64,000 nucleotides of DNA from Caballeronia turbans (GTDB lineage Bacteria > Pseudomonadota > Gammaproteobacteria > Burkholderiales > Burkholderiaceae): assembly GCA_001544655.2 (NCBI GenBank), contig FCOD02000012.1, forward strand, positions 62,001 to 126,000. Reading direction: 5' to 3'. The number at the start of each line of letters is the position of its first letter. Position 1 is the stretch's first letter. Of the stretch, positions 44,268 to 56,103 are shown piece by piece. The notes under the pieces were generated by a model. That model did no database searches, was not told the DNA's origin, and was given only the letters and a program-made list of their open reading frames with translations. The translations under genes were made by a program, and so were the position numbers.

Positions 44268-44616
44268 GACGACGTGCGCGGGCCAGTGCGTTCAACGAAT
44301 CGAGGCGGCGTCCCGGCCTGACGCCGGATACCGTGTGCAGAGACAGACGTTCGCGTGGCGAGGGTACGCGTTCGCGGTGCAACCGGAGCAGAGCGATTCC
44401 GGCGCATGGCGCGCGCAGTCAGCGTATTCAAGGCTTCGGATGAGTTGACGAAGTTTCGTCCCGAGACCGCTCAGCCAGAATGACTAACCGAGGCCCAAGC
44501 CGTGTGTGACGGCCTCCAACGGGCCGCCGCGTCATCCGTCAAAAGATCGAAGCGTCGGCGAATGCCCTTTGACTGTTGACTACACATGTCGCAACACAGA
44601 CATTGGCGAGGCACAC
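44268..44616. other. spacer before the flavoprotein gene
   Basis: 349 bp. I see no gene, repeat or RNA. It probably contains the promoter for the flavoprotein/zf-UBP pair; GAGG at about 44608-44611 serves the ATG at 44617. Confidence 0.35.
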
Positions 44617-45852
44617 ATGGTCAAGATCTATGGACGCATGCGGTCGTCGGAAGGCTATGCGATCCGCGATTTCCTGCATCGTTGCGACATTCCCTTCGAG
44701 TGGGTCGAACTCAACAGCGATGAAGAGGCGGCGAAGCTGGCACACGTGCAGCATCTCGGCGACTCGCGCCTGCCGGTGTGCGAGTTTCACGACGGCACGC
44801 GACTGGAATGTCCCACCATCCGGCAGATCACCGAAAAGCTCGGCTGGTTCCGCAGCCCGTCACGCTCGGAATATGATCTCGCGATCTATGGCGCCGGGCC
44901 GGCCGGTCTGAGCGCTGCGGTCTACGGTGCGTCCGAGGGATTGCGTACGGTGCTGGTGGAGCGCTGGGCTGTCGGTGGGCAGGCCGGCACCACTTCGAAG
45001 ATCGAGAACTACCTGGGGTTTCCGCACGGGGTCAGCGGTACCGAGCTCGCAGAGCGGGCTCGCGATCAGGCAGTCCGTTTCGGCGCGGAAATCCTGCTGG
45101 CCCGTGCCGGCGTGCGTGCGGAATTCTCGACGGGCAACGGTATCGTCGAGCTGGAAGACGGTACGCGGATCACGGCACGCACGTCGGTGTGCGCGACGGG
45201 CGTCGCGTACCGGCGGCTCGAATTGCCGGAGGAAGCGCGCTTCAGCGGCGCGGGTGTGTACTACGGCGCGGGTGCGAGCGAGGCGTCGCTGATTCGCGGC
45301 GAAGACGTGTACATCGTGGGCGGCGGCAATTCGGCGGGGCAGGCCGCGATGCATTTTTCCCAGTACTGCAATCACGTCACGATGGTGGTGCGCGACACGT
45401 CGCTGAAAAGCACACTGTCGCAGTACCTGATCGACCGTATTTCATCCGCGTCGAACATCGAGGTGCTGACCTGCACGACCGTTACCGCATTGCACGGCGA
45501 CGACGTGCTACGCGAAATCACGCTGACCCATCGCAGCGGCGGCGAAGCGCGACGCGTGAAGACGAATTGGCTCTTCGTTTGCATTGGCGGCCTGCCGCAG
45601 ACCGATTGGGCCAAAGAAGTGGGCGTGGCTCGCGATGAAGCCGGCTATCTCGTGACAGGCCCTGACCTCCACGACACGGACCGGAAGCTGCAGTGGCCGC
45701 TGGATCGCGAGCCGCTGTATCTGGAAACCAGCATGCCCGGCGTGTTCGCCGCCGGCGATGTCCGCCATGGCTCGATCAAACGCGTGGCAGCCGCCGTCGG
45801 CGAAGGAGCCACGGCGGTAGCGCTCGTGCACCGCTATCTGAGCGGCGCATGA
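44617..45852 (+). CDS. thioredoxin-reductase-like flavoprotein with glutaredoxin-like N-domain, no CxxC
   Basis: A 411-residue protein. Residues 1 to about 80 resemble a glutaredoxin/thioredoxin fold (MVKIYGRMRSSEGYAIRDFL) but the usual CxxC is replaced by RSSE. From residue 85 there is a thioredoxin-reductase-type module: FAD loop IYGAGPAGLSAA, WAVGGQAGTTSKIENYLGF, NADPH loop VYIVGGGNSAGQAA near 234, and MPGVFAAGDVRHGSIKRVAA. The redox CxxC of true thioredoxin reductases is absent: that site reads CATGVAYRRLE. It may transfer electrons to another acceptor. It is followed after 65 nt by the zf-UBP gene. Confidence 0.8.
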   Translation: MVKIYGRMRSSEGYAIRDFLHRCDIPFEWVELNSDEEAAKLAHVQHLGDSRLPVCEFHDGTRLECPTIRQITEKLGWFRSPSRSEYDLAIYGAGPAGLSAAVYGASEGLRTVLVERWAVGGQAGTTSKIENYLGFPHGVSGTELAERARDQAVRFGAEILLARAGVRAEFSTGNGIVELEDGTRITARTSVCATGVAYRRLELPEEARFSGAGVYYGAGASEASLIRGEDVYIVGGGNSAGQAAMHFSQYCNHVTMVVRDTSLKSTLSQYLIDRISSASNIEVLTCTTVTALHGDDVLREITLTHRSGGEARRVKTNWLFVCIGGLPQTDWAKEVGVARDEAGYLVTGPDLHDTDRKLQWPLDREPLYLETSMPGVFAAGDVRHGSIKRVAAAVGEGATAVALVHRYLSGA

Positions 45853-45917
45853 TGTGCCTCGCATGAGTGAGGCGCTATCCGCTCGCTTTGTCCCAATCTC
45901 ATCACCAGGAGCTGACC

Positions 45918-46190
45918 ATGACTCCCACCTGCACGCATCTGGACGGCATCCGCGTGTTACAAACCACGAAGCGCTATTGCGAGGACTGCGTGAAACTCGG
46001 CCACGCCTGGGTGCATCTGCGGCTGTGCATGTCGTGCGGTCATGTTGCTTGTTGCGACTCGTCGCCCGATCGCCATGCTAGCGCGCATTATCATGCGACC
46101 GGCCACCCACTGGTGCGTTCCATTGAACCGGGCGAATCGTGGATCTGGTGCTATCGCGACGAGATGATCGCAGGAGAGGTGACACTGTAA
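45918..46190 (+). CDS. UBP-type zinc-finger protein
   Basis: A 90-residue protein made almost wholly of one zf-UBP domain. Zinc ligands are visible in CTHLDGI, RYCEDCVKLG, LRLCMSCGHVACCDSS and the His-rich RHASAHYHATGHPLV. In eukaryotes this domain binds the C-terminus of ubiquitin; the bacterial versions have no established partner. ATG at 45918 has AGGAG six bases upstream. It is co-oriented with and close to the flavoprotein gene, so they may work together. Confidence 0.85.
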   Translation: MTPTCTHLDGIRVLQTTKRYCEDCVKLGHAWVHLRLCMSCGHVACCDSSPDRHASAHYHATGHPLVRSIEPGESWIWCYRDEMIAGEVTL

Positions 46191-46244
46191 GCGGGTACAG
46201 CTGGCGGCGTTGACTCCGCCGGCCGCACCCGTCGTTTCCGCGCC

Positions 46245-49076
46245 TCAGGCCGAGGCTTCGGCGGTTTTCCTGGTTTCTTCAGCGGTCGTCGATTCCTCCG
46301 CCGCCAGCTTCTTCACACGTACGGCCTTTTCACCGGCATCCCAGCCGATTTCGACGGCATCGCCGCTGCGCACATCGCCTCTCAACAGCGAGTCGGCGAG
46401 TTCCGATTCGACTTCCAGACGGATCTTGCGCTTCAGCATCCGTGCGCCGAACTCGGGATCGTATCCGACCGTAGCCAGATGATCACGCAGTGCATCGTCG
46501 AACGACAGTTCGATATTCTGCGCGGCCGCCGTGCGCTGCACGCGCTGGAGCTGCAGATCGACGATCCGGCGGATCTGCTCCTTGCCCAGCGCATGGAACA
46601 CCACCACTTCATCGACACGGTTGAGGAACTCCGGCTTGAAGTGATGCCGCAGGATTTCCATCAGCCGGTCGCGCAGCGCGGGATAGTCGAGCTGTTTCGA
46701 ATCGGCCTTCATGTTGTCCTGAATCATCTGCGAACCGATGTTGCTGGTGGCGATGATCACGGTGTTGGTGAAATCCACGAGCCGTCCCTTGCCGTCCGTC
46801 AGACGTCCTTCGTCGAATAATTGCAGCAGGATGTTGTGCACTTCGGAATGCGCCTTTTCGATCTCGTCGAGCAGCACGACACTGTATGGGTGGCGCCGCA
46901 CGCGCTCGGTCAGCTGGCCGCCTTCTTCGTAACCGACATAGCCCGGAGGCGCGCCGACGAGACGGGCCACCGTGTGGCGTTCCGAGTATTCGCTCATATC
47001 GATGCGCACGAGCGCGTTTTCATCGCCGAACACCGCGGCTGCGAGCGCCTTCGCGAGTTCGGTCTTGCCAACGCCCGTCGGTCCGAGAAAGAGGAAGCTG
47101 GCGATCGGCTTGCCCGCTTCGGTCAACCCCGCGCGCGAAAGTCGCACGGCCTTCGATACGGCTGTTACGGCTTCGTCCTGGCCGACAACGCGTTCCTTCA
47201 AACGGTCTTCCAGACGCAGCAGCTTTTCGCGATCCTCGGCCGTTAGCTCGGAGACCGGCACGCCGGTCAGCGAGGACACGATCTGCGCGATATCTTCCGC
47301 CGTGACTTCCTGCGAACTGGTGCCGCGTTCTTTCTTCCAGGCTTCGGTCGACTCGTTCAGACGAGCTTGCTCGGCCGTGATTTTCTCCTGCAGTTGCTTC
47401 GCCTTGTCGAACTGTTTGGCCGCGCTCGCCGAGTCCTGCTCCTGTCGCAGACGGCGGATAGAGCCCTCGATACCGTGCAGCGCTTGCGGTCGCGAGTTCG
47501 ACGAAATCCGCACGCGTGCCGCGGCCTGGTCGAGCAGGTCGATGGCCTTGTCTGGCAGGAAGCGGGCGGCGATATAGCGATCCGACAGCTTCGCCGCGGC
47601 CGTGATCGCCTCTTCGGTAATTTTCACCTTGTGATGCGCCTCGAGCCGGTCGCGCAGGCCGCGCAGGATATCGATCGTGTCCTCGACACTCGGCTCGGGC
47701 ACCATCACTGGCTGGAAACGCCGTTCGAGCGCCGAATCTTTTTCGATGTACTTCTGATATTCATTGAGCGTGGTTGCGCCGATCAGATGCAGCTCGCCGC
47801 GCGCGAGCGCCGGCTTGAACACGTTGCCGATATCGAGCCCGCCTTCGCCGCCGCCCTGGCCCGCGCCGACGATGGTATGAAGCTCGTCGATGAAAATGAT
47901 GAGCCGGTCCTGATTCGCAACGATTTCGTCAAGCACCTGCTTGACGCGCTCTTCGAATTCGCCCCGATACTTCGCGCCTGCCACCACGCTGTTGATGTTC
48001 AACTCGAGCACGCGCTTGCCGCGCAGCACTTCAGGGATCTCGTCCTGCGCGATGCGTTGCGCCAGACCTTCGACGATCGCCGTCTTGCCGACGCCTGGCT
48101 CGCCGATCAGCACTGGGTTGTTCTTGCGGCGCCGTGCGAGGACTTCGATGGTCGTTTCGATTTCCTTGTCGCGGCCGATCACCGGATCGAGCTTGCCGCG
48201 CTTTGCCAGTTGGCTCAGATCGCGTGCGTATTTATCGAGCGTCGGAGTGGAGGAGCGGCCTTCGACGCTACCGTCTTCCGCGCCCTGGCCCACCACCTTC
48301 ACCGCTTTCTGACGCAGCGATTGTGACGTCAGCCCGAGTTTGCGCAGCAGTTCGCCGGCGAAGCCGTCTTCTTCCTCGACGAGACCGATCAGGATGTGCT
48401 CCGGGCCGACATAGCTATGGTCGAGCTCGCGCGACGCCACGAGTGCATTTTCAAGCGCGCTCTTTGCGCGCGGCGAAACGCCGATTCGGGCCTCCTCGCC
48501 ATCGGATTTGGCCGAACCGCGCGGCGCGTCCCGTTCGATTGTCCTTTTGATATCGTCGGCATCGAGCTTGAACTCTCGCAGGATTTCGTTGACCACGTTG
48601 TTATCGGCGAGCGCGAGCAGCAGATGTTCCGTGTCGACCTCGTTCTTGCCGAACTCGACGGCTTTCTGCGCGGCCGCCTGCAACCGGTCGAGTCCGCTTT
48701 CGCTCAGAAAGCTTTGCAGGTCGACGGCCTCGCGTGCACGCCTGCGTCGGCGAGGGCGGGCACCGCTGCTGTCGGGACCGCCCGCTGCTTCAGACGGACC
48801 GGATGACCCGGCCGAAGCCGACCCGCGGCCAGGCGCGGAACGTCCGGCCCGCTCCCAGTCCGTGCCGCCGTTTTCGAATGGCGACCATCCTTCCTCGAAC
48901 AGGCGCTCGAACAACCCGCCGTGGAAAAGCGACTCGAGTGGCGACAGGCTGCGCTGATGGCGTGCCATGAACTCCATGTGATGTTCGTCGCACAGCATCA
49001 ACTGGCGGCGCTGGCCGTTCTCGGTGATCGTGATCTGTGTAGTCGCCGGTTTGCCGCAAACACTGCATTTGGCCAT
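46245..49076 (-). CDS. clpK: ClpK/ClpG-type HSP100 disaggregase
   Basis: A 943-residue AAA+ protein. The N-terminus has a zinc-finger-like module, C4-x2-C7 ... C29-x2-H32 ([13 protein letters not shown]...LMLCDEHH), then a linker and a Clp_N domain. NBD1 has GEPGVGKT and [10 protein letters not shown]; a short middle domain follows ([20 protein letters not shown]), then NBD2 with [15 protein letters not shown] and [12 protein letters not shown]. After NBD2 the ClpP-docking tripeptide of ClpA/C (IGF/IGL-like) is not seen; the region reads [20 protein letters not shown]. This fits the stand-alone disaggregases ClpK/ClpG, which raise heat tolerance. Ordinary ClpB or ClpC lacks the N-terminal Cys module. 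It is monocistronic and convergent with the zf-UBP gene. Confidence 0.85.
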   Translation of the reverse strand: MAKCSVCGKPATTQITITENGQRRQLMLCDEHHMEFMARHQRSLSPLESLFHGGLFERLFEEGWSPFENGGTDWERAGRSAPGRGSASAGSSGPSEAAGGPDSSGARPRRRRRAREAVDLQSFLSESGLDRLQAAAQKAVEFGKNEVDTEHLLLALADNNVVNEILREFKLDADDIKRTIERDAPRGSAKSDGEEARIGVSPRAKSALENALVASRELDHSYVGPEHILIGLVEEEDGFAGELLRKLGLTSQSLRQKAVKVVGQGAEDGSVEGRSSTPTLDKYARDLSQLAKRGKLDPVIGRDKEIETTIEVLARRRKNNPVLIGEPGVGKTAIVEGLAQRIAQDEIPEVLRGKRVLELNINSVVAGAKYRGEFEERVKQVLDEIVANQDRLIIFIDELHTIVGAGQGGGEGGLDIGNVFKPALARGELHLIGATTLNEYQKYIEKDSALERRFQPVMVPEPSVEDTIDILRGLRDRLEAHHKVKITEEAITAAAKLSDRYIAARFLPDKAIDLLDQAAARVRISSNSRPQALHGIEGSIRRLRQEQDSASAAKQFDKAKQLQEKITAEQARLNESTEAWKKERGTSSQEVTAEDIAQIVSSLTGVPVSELTAEDREKLLRLEDRLKERVVGQDEAVTAVSKAVRLSRAGLTEAGKPIASFLFLGPTGVGKTELAKALAAAVFGDENALVRIDMSEYSERHTVARLVGAPPGYVGYEEGGQLTERVRRHPYSVVLLDEIEKAHSEVHNILLQLFDEGRLTDGKGRLVDFTNTVIIATSNIGSQMIQDNMKADSKQLDYPALRDRLMEILRHHFKPEFLNRVDEVVVFHALGKEQIRRIVDLQLQRVQRTAAAQNIELSFDDALRDHLATVGYDPEFGARMLKRKIRLEVESELADSLLRGDVRSGDAVEIGWDAGEKAVRVKKLAAEESTTAEETRKTAEASA

Positions 49077-49388
49077 GATGTTCCTCTTGAGGTTCTGCCC
49101 ACGCGCTGTGCGTTGAAATGTGGGCGACTGGGGTTGTCCACATCCTGGATATCTCTGCCTCGCCGGCCGCCTGCTTTACGATCCCTCGCGGCGAGACCTC
49201 GCGGGATTCGCGGCTTACCTAATCTCGATTTGCTTTGCGGTCTGCCTTGTTTCTACCGCTTGGGCACGCGCATGACGCGTATCGGCACGATCGAGGTCGA
49301 CGGCAATGGAATCGCTCGCTGAAATCGCCCGAACGCGCGTGGTGGCCCAAAACGTCAGTGACTCGTGCCGCTGCGTTCGCGGCCGATG
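49077..49388. other. spacer upstream of clpK
   Basis: About 310 bp between the clpK start and the end of the PRC-barrel gene, both on the minus strand. It must contain the clpK promoter. Reading the minus strand, CCCACATTT lies about 40 bp before the clpK start and loosely resembles a sigma-32 minus-10 box, but I cannot find a convincing minus-35 element, so no heat-shock promoter is claimed. Confidence 0.35.
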
Positions 49389-49811
49389 TCAGCCCTTGGC
49401 GTATTCGAACTCCGGCAGCTTTTTCAGCGCCTCCTTGCTTGCGCCGGTCAGGATTGCCTTCGGCGCTATCTGCTTGAACTGTTGAATGGGGATGGCGACG
49501 CGGTGCGCCGCCATCCCGAGAAAGCCGCCCACGTCGATAATCGCGGCCGAGAGCGAGCCATTGGGAGCGACAATCAGGTCGTCGACGCGGCCGATCTTTT
49601 CGTTCTTTTCGTTGTAGACATCAGTGTGGATCATCTTGGATGCGCGCCAGCCTGTTGCGACCAATTGCGCTTCGGTGACGGTCACGCCGAGCGTAGCCTT
49701 GCCGGCGATGGGCGCATCCTGCGCGATCGCGCCGCTGGCCACGAAGCCACCGGCGGTTAGCGCAAGCACGATGATCGAAAGCCTTGCGGCCGATGCGAAG
49801 ATAGTCGTCAT
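49389..49811 (-). CDS. exported PRC-barrel domain protein
   Basis: A 140-residue protein with a cleavable-type signal peptide (IIVLALTAGGFVASGAIA, cut probably after AIA-QD near residue 31) and one PRC-barrel domain: VYNEKNEKIGRVDDLIVAPN then SAAIIDVGGFLGMAAHRVAI. PRC barrels are small beta-barrel modules found in stress-related and photosynthetic-reaction-centre H proteins; the periplasmic single-domain type has no firm role. It is monocistronic. Confidence 0.8.
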   Translation of the reverse strand: MTTIFASAARLSIIVLALTAGGFVASGAIAQDAPIAGKATLGVTVTEAQLVATGWRASKMIHTDVYNEKNEKIGRVDDLIVAPNGSLSAAIIDVGGFLGMAAHRVAIPIQQFKQIAPKAILTGASKEALKKLPEFEYAKG

Positions 49812-49860
49812 GGCGTTCTCCAGATAAGCAACGGTATGTTGCGCCGGGCGCAGGACGCGC

Positions 49861-50130
49861 TCAAGAACGCAGCGGCGCTTTCAACTTGTCGCGAAGCTTG
49901 GCGCTGCGCCACTTCCATGCGCCGCGGACGAGGACAGCACCGACAGCACGCCGATGAAGGTCAGCAGCTACTCCGTGCGGCCGCGCATTTTGCCGACCCC
50001 CGGCGATCAGATTCAGCACGCCGGTGATGATGGCAGCGTGAGACCACGAAACAGAGCGCGAGGAGGCCGGCCAGGATGCCGGCGGCACCACGGCGCGCGA
50101 GCACCACATGCCAGTCCGAATACTTCGTCG
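49861..50130 (-). pseudogene. possible HdeD-like (DUF308) membrane protein relic
   Basis: On the minus strand three frames must be combined to read WHVVLARRGAAGILAGLLAL, then AAIITGVLNLIAGG, then LLTFIGVLSVLS, and KLRDKLKAPLRS at the end. The alternating hydrophobic helices with 'W..LL.RG..ail.G.lal' resemble HdeD/DUF308 acid-resistance proteins. At least two frameshifts and deletions have inactivated it. The family call rests on short pieces. Confidence 0.4.
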
Positions 50131-50302
50131 ATGATTGAGTTTTTCGGTCGAATCGCCAGCAGCCGACCCATACTGCGCGCGCAACTTTATGCGGCACGTA
50201 TGGTCCAGCGTATGTCCGCGAGGCGCGCGCTTCTTCCGAGTTCCTGCCCAGAGGTGTCGGATTTCTGCGATTGTTGGTCGCTCAGGGATCGAACCGCGCG
50301 CA

Positions 50303-51148
50303 TCATCGGAACGTCGGGCGGGAATGCGCAAGGCGGAACGCGCGGGGCGTGCAGCCTGCATATCGATGGAACACTTCGGTGAAATGCTGCTGGGTCTGGA
50401 AGCCCGCGCGTGCTGCGACATCAATGAGCGGGAGGCTGCCTTCCGAGAGCATCGACTGCGCTAGTCTCAACCTTTCGGTCGTCAGGTAAAAGTGGGGAGG
50501 ATGCCCTGTCGCGTTCTTGAAAGCCCGCGCGAAATGCGACGAGCTCATGTGCACGAGCGCAGCGAGGTGCTCGATCTGGATGTGCTCCGCGATGTGCTCG
50601 TGTATGAAGCGTTCCACGACGCTCAGCTTTGCGTGGGTGAGCGTTGTGCCCGTGTCGCGCGGATCGGCGGGGCGGCCATATCGACACGCGAGATGCAGTG
50701 CAATCACGTCGCCGAACGCGGCGAGACATATGGGGTCCGGGCTTCTGCCGGAGTACAACGCAGAAAGGGTGTAGGCCGCTTCGCGTAGGAAAGGGTCCCA
50801 CGCCTTGAACCAGTATGGGATATCGCACCCCATGATGCCGAGCGACGTTCGAGCGGTTTCCATTAATTTAGCCGAACTGAGCGCGACGACGAGTCCGCGC
50901 GGATCGTCCTCATTGTCGAGCACGGTGCGGGCCCACGCCGGCACGATCGCGATGAATGGCGCACTGACGCTTATGTACTCACATGAACGTGCGCTGCCGC
51001 CGGCGACGCTCGCGTGTGCGGTGGTCTGGTCCGCCGGGATGACACACAAGATCCATTGCGCCGACTCAGTGGCGCAGTCCGTGCAGGACGTACCGATCGA
51101 GTGGCAGTGAAACCATTGCAAGTGCGAAGAACCTGTATTTTGCCCCAT
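50303..51148 (-). CDS. AraC-family transcriptional regulator
   Basis: A 281-residue regulator. The N-terminal 160 residues are a cupin-like sensor domain of unknown ligand. The C-terminal DNA-binding domain has both helix-turn-helix motifs: IEHLAALVHMSSSHFARAFK, then IDVAARAGFQTQQHFTEVFH and the closing GCTPRAFRLAH. The nearest genes are a degraded DUF308 gene and psiE, so its target is unclear. Confidence 0.88.
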   Translation of the reverse strand: MGQNTGSSHLQWFHCHSIGTSCTDCATESAQWILCVIPADQTTAHASVAGGSARSCEYISVSAPFIAIVPAWARTVLDNEDDPRGLVVALSSAKLMETARTSLGIMGCDIPYWFKAWDPFLREAAYTLSALYSGRSPDPICLAAFGDVIALHLACRYGRPADPRDTGTTLTHAKLSVVERFIHEHIAEHIQIEHLAALVHMSSSHFARAFKNATGHPPHFYLTTERLRLAQSMLSEGSLPLIDVAARAGFQTQQHFTEVFHRYAGCTPRAFRLAHSRPTFR

Positions 51149-51460
51149 GATGCGTATCGCCTAGGATGCGGGAATCGGAGTCACGTGCCTCAGATTGTAG
51201 TGTTCGATTTTCGTCGATGCTCAATTTACTTTTTTATATGCATGGGGACGCGCGGCATTATGGTCGGCAGGGATCGCTGCAGTCAGGTGCACGCGGGGGA
51301 CGGAGGGCAGGAGAAATCGGACCGTTCCATGACGGGACCGTTTACGGATGTGTCACTGGTCGCCGGTGCTGCGGGATGGCGCGCGCCGAGACCTGCAGCT
51401 TTGCGCGAGATCGAGCAAAACCTGCAAGTTTTCGATGACCTCGGCGGGAACGTAGGTGAA
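51149..51460. other. spacer between araC-type gene and psiE-like gene
   Basis: 312 bp with no supported gene. The part near 51200-51240 is AT-rich and lies just upstream of the minus-strand AraC-type gene, so it is a likely promoter for that gene. Nothing else is recognised. Confidence 0.35.
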
Positions 51461-51979
51461 TCAGGTGCGCTCTTCGCGCTCTCGCTCGGCGCGCTCGGCG
51501 ATCGCGGCATCGACGGGATCGTCGCGCTGCCGCATCAGCCAGTAGACGCTGCCAAGTGCAACCAGCGCGGCCGCGAGGGCGGCGATGCGAGCCGGGTCCG
51601 AGGCTGGATCGAGAATAATGAACTTGCGTGCTATCGCGAGCATCGCCACGAGGATCACAGTCTTGACCTGCACGATGTGATCGCGTCTCAACATGACGCG
51701 TGTAATCGAGTGCTTGAATTCCATCGCGATCAACAGTGTCATTATCATCCCGAAGACCGCCTGGAAGATCGCATGGTCCAGAGGATCGAGCGCCCCCGAC
51801 AGTAACAGCGCGATGACCGCCCGAACCAACTGCCACAGCGATACGACGATGATCACCGAGATCACGACGCTCAGCATATGGGCGATCACCTGTTCGAAGC
51901 GCTCATAGAAGGTCAGCACGCGCCATTGCAGCCGAAACTCGTCGAGAGTCGCGCGAATTGGTCGGATGGGTTTGCTCAT
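51461..51979 (-). CDS. psiE: PsiE-family inner-membrane protein
   Basis: About 172 residues with four hydrophobic helices (HMLSVVISVIIVVSLWQLVRAV, FQAVFGMIMTLLIAMEF, VKTVILVAMLAIARKFIIL, IAALAAALVALGSVYWLM). The stretch EFKHSITRVMLRRDHIVQVK is characteristic of the phosphate-starvation-inducible PsiE family. Function is unknown. ATG at 51977-51979 (MSKPIRPIRAT) is preferred over 52099. It ends in a charged tail. Confidence 0.75.
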   Translation of the reverse strand: MSKPIRPIRATLDEFRLQWRVLTFYERFEQVIAHMLSVVISVIIVVSLWQLVRAVIALLLSGALDPLDHAIFQAVFGMIMTLLIAMEFKHSITRVMLRRDHIVQVKTVILVAMLAIARKFIILDPASDPARIAALAAALVALGSVYWLMRQRDDPVDAAIAERAEREREERT

Positions 51980-52696
51980 GGAGCGGTTCGCAGGAAGGCT
52001 CGGACACGCAGCGACGCCATATGGGCGTGGACACACCGTCACGGCGGAAACGATCGCCGCTGGCAGGCTCCTGTGATGTTGAGCCATGCGCGCAGCCATT
52101 TCTTTCGCCTTCTCGCTGATCCTTGTCCCTTATCTGCTGTGCTTGCGGCACCTTACTCGCACGGCGACCCCGCAATTGCTACTCGAGAACGCCGGATCGT
52201 GAATTCCTTCGGCAAGCGGAAGCCCGTAATGGCCGAGAAGGATCGCATCGCACGCTCCGCGATGTACAAGACTTTCCTCGACAAAGAGAATGGCTGCATC
52301 AAGGTCGCGCTGATGCCTCAGGCGCGGCCCATGTTTCGCGGAACCACGGTGACCGATTCGTAACTCCATCGGCGCAGACATGCGCCTCGCGTCTCGCTCG
52401 CATCGCTTTCATCTGGAATATGCCTTGCTGCACAAGGGAGGTCCGTGCGAATCGGCCAGCTGATCCGATGGAGAGAACCCTCCGCGGCTGGATGTGTAGC
52501 ATTGGGACGAAGGCGAAGACGCTGAGAAAGAAGGCCTGGCACTCGGTCGGACGCCTGGTAACGCACAGGTGTTCGGAACCGGTACGACGCCTGGGGCATC
52601 AGCGGAGGGTCATGTGGTAACGCTGTCCGGTCCGACTCACGACTTCCGGCAATCGAGCGGGTGGGGTGAGGCGGGCTTGCGTGCAACCGGAGAAAC
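51980..52696. other. 717-bp stretch without a supported gene
   Basis: Between the psiE-like gene and the formaldehyde dehydrogenase gene only short frames occur. One of them, 52229-52363 (MAEKDRIARSAMYKTFLDK...), has coding-like codon use and could be a 44-residue peptide or the tail of a lost gene; I do not recognise it. The region probably also carries promoters for both neighbours. Confidence 0.35.
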
Positions 52697-53845
52697 ATGA
52701 TGAAAGCTGTTGTCTATAGAGGGCCGCGCGAAGTCAGCGTGGAAAACGTGCCCGATCCCAAAATCGAGCGGCCGACCGATGTGATCGTGAAGATTAGAAG
52801 CACTAATATCTGCGGTTCGGATCTGCATATGTTTGAAGGCAGGACCGACTTTGAAAAGGGCAGGGTTTTCGGGCATGAAAATCTCGGCCAGGTCACGGAA
52901 GTGGGGCAGGCAGTTGAGCGTTTAAAAGTCGGGGACTGGGTGTGCATGCCCTTCAATATCAGTTGTGGCCATTGCCGGAATTGCGAAAAGGGATTGACCG
53001 CATTCTGCCTGACCGCCAATCCTCAGCCGGGCATGGCAGGCGCTGCCTTCGGCTTCGCCGACATGGGGCCCTATCAGGGCGGACAGGCGGAATACCTGCG
53101 CGTTCCTTGGGCCGATTTCAATTGCCTGAAGCTCCCGCCCGATGCCGAGGAAAAGCAGAACGACTATGTGATGGTGGCCGATATCTTCCCGACCGGATGG
53201 CATGCCACTGAGCTCGCCGGGATGCGGCCGGGCGATGCAATCGTCATCTACGGCTCGGGTCCAGTCGGGCTGATGGCCGCGCATGCAGCGATGATCAAGG
53301 GCGCCTGCAATGTGATGGTGGTGGATCGCCATCCCGACCGGCTCCAGCTGGCGGAATCAATAGGTGCGGTCGCCATCGACGATTCGAAGTGCAATCCGGT
53401 CGATCGCGTCATGGAACTCACCCATGGGCGGGGTGCCGATGTCGGCTGCGAGTGCGTCGGCTATCAATGCCATGATCCCGCCGGACAGGAGATACCCAAT
53501 CTGACCATGAACAATCTCGTCCAGTCGGTGAAGTTCACCGGCGGCATCGGTGTGGTCGGGGTATTCACGCCACAGGATCCCGGCGCATCCGATGACCTGG
53601 CCAAGAAGGGGGAGATCGCGTTCGACTGGGGAACGTGCTGGTTCAAGGGCCAGCATATCGCCACCGGGCAGTGCAATGTCAAAGCCTACAACCGCCAGCT
53701 GCGCGATCTGATTTATGCCGGTAGGGCGAAACCCTCTTTTATCGTGTCACACGAGATCGAACTGAGCAAGGCGCGGGAGGCTTACGAGCACTTCGACTCG
53801 CGCGACCACGGCTGGACGAAAGTAGTTCTGAAGTCAGGCGGATGA
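52697..53845 (+). CDS. fdhA: glutathione-independent formaldehyde dehydrogenase-like zinc alcohol dehydrogenase
   Basis: A 382-residue medium-chain dehydrogenase. Zinc-site residues appear in STNICGSDLHMFEG and FGHENLGQV, and the structural zinc cluster in CGHCRNCEKGLTAFC. The NAD loop is VIYGSGPVGLMAAHAA near residue 180. The long insert ECVGYQCHDPAGQEIPN is typical of Pseudomonas-type formaldehyde dehydrogenases that bind NAD tightly and do not need glutathione. ATG at 52700 (MKAVVYRG) is an equally good start. Its codon use looks less GC3-biased than clpK or groEL, hinting at separate acquisition. It detoxifies formaldehyde to formate. Confidence 0.85.
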   Translation: MMKAVVYRGPREVSVENVPDPKIERPTDVIVKIRSTNICGSDLHMFEGRTDFEKGRVFGHENLGQVTEVGQAVERLKVGDWVCMPFNISCGHCRNCEKGLTAFCLTANPQPGMAGAAFGFADMGPYQGGQAEYLRVPWADFNCLKLPPDAEEKQNDYVMVADIFPTGWHATELAGMRPGDAIVIYGSGPVGLMAAHAAMIKGACNVMVVDRHPDRLQLAESIGAVAIDDSKCNPVDRVMELTHGRGADVGCECVGYQCHDPAGQEIPNLTMNNLVQSVKFTGGIGVVGVFTPQDPGASDDLAKKGEIAFDWGTCWFKGQHIATGQCNVKAYNRQLRDLIYAGRAKPSFIVSHEIELSKAREAYEHFDSRDHGWTKVVLKSGG

Positions 53846-54085
53846 GGCGTTTCTGATCAGTGACCTTACGGCGGAGGCCGCCTGCAAGCCGGGTTTGAAG
53901 AAGGTCCAACCGGCCCGGTTTGCCAAGTTACATTTTTCGGTGGTCCTGAGTAGGATGGCGGCAATGCGCGCATCCTGGCACGCCGTAATCTGTGGACCGC
54001 TGTAATACCCTCGATCAGCGATAGCCTTCAATCTGGTTCTGCCCATGGCATCACGAGCAGCTCGGGCCATCCAGCGAATGGGATG
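53845..54085 (-). pseudogene. IS1182-type transposase fragment
   Basis: The minus strand encodes AARDAMGRTRLKAIADRGYY and SGPQITACQDARIAA, a well-known segment of IS1182-family transposases (the block around the second catalytic Asp). It then diverges into unrelated residues. Only about 45 recognisable residues remain, without inverted repeats that I can see. It lies just after groEL and marks an old insertion. Confidence 0.7.
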
Positions 54086-54139
54086 ATCTCTGTCGGCCCG
54101 GATATGAACCGGGCCGTCGCGAGGCCTTGATCGCGCCGA

Positions 54140-56103
<1,964 letters not shown>

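Noticed and set aside
49077-49140. Sigma-32 heat-shock promoter before clpK
   Set aside because: A minus-10-like CCCACATTT exists on the minus strand, but no acceptable CTTGAA-type minus-35 box is at the right distance.
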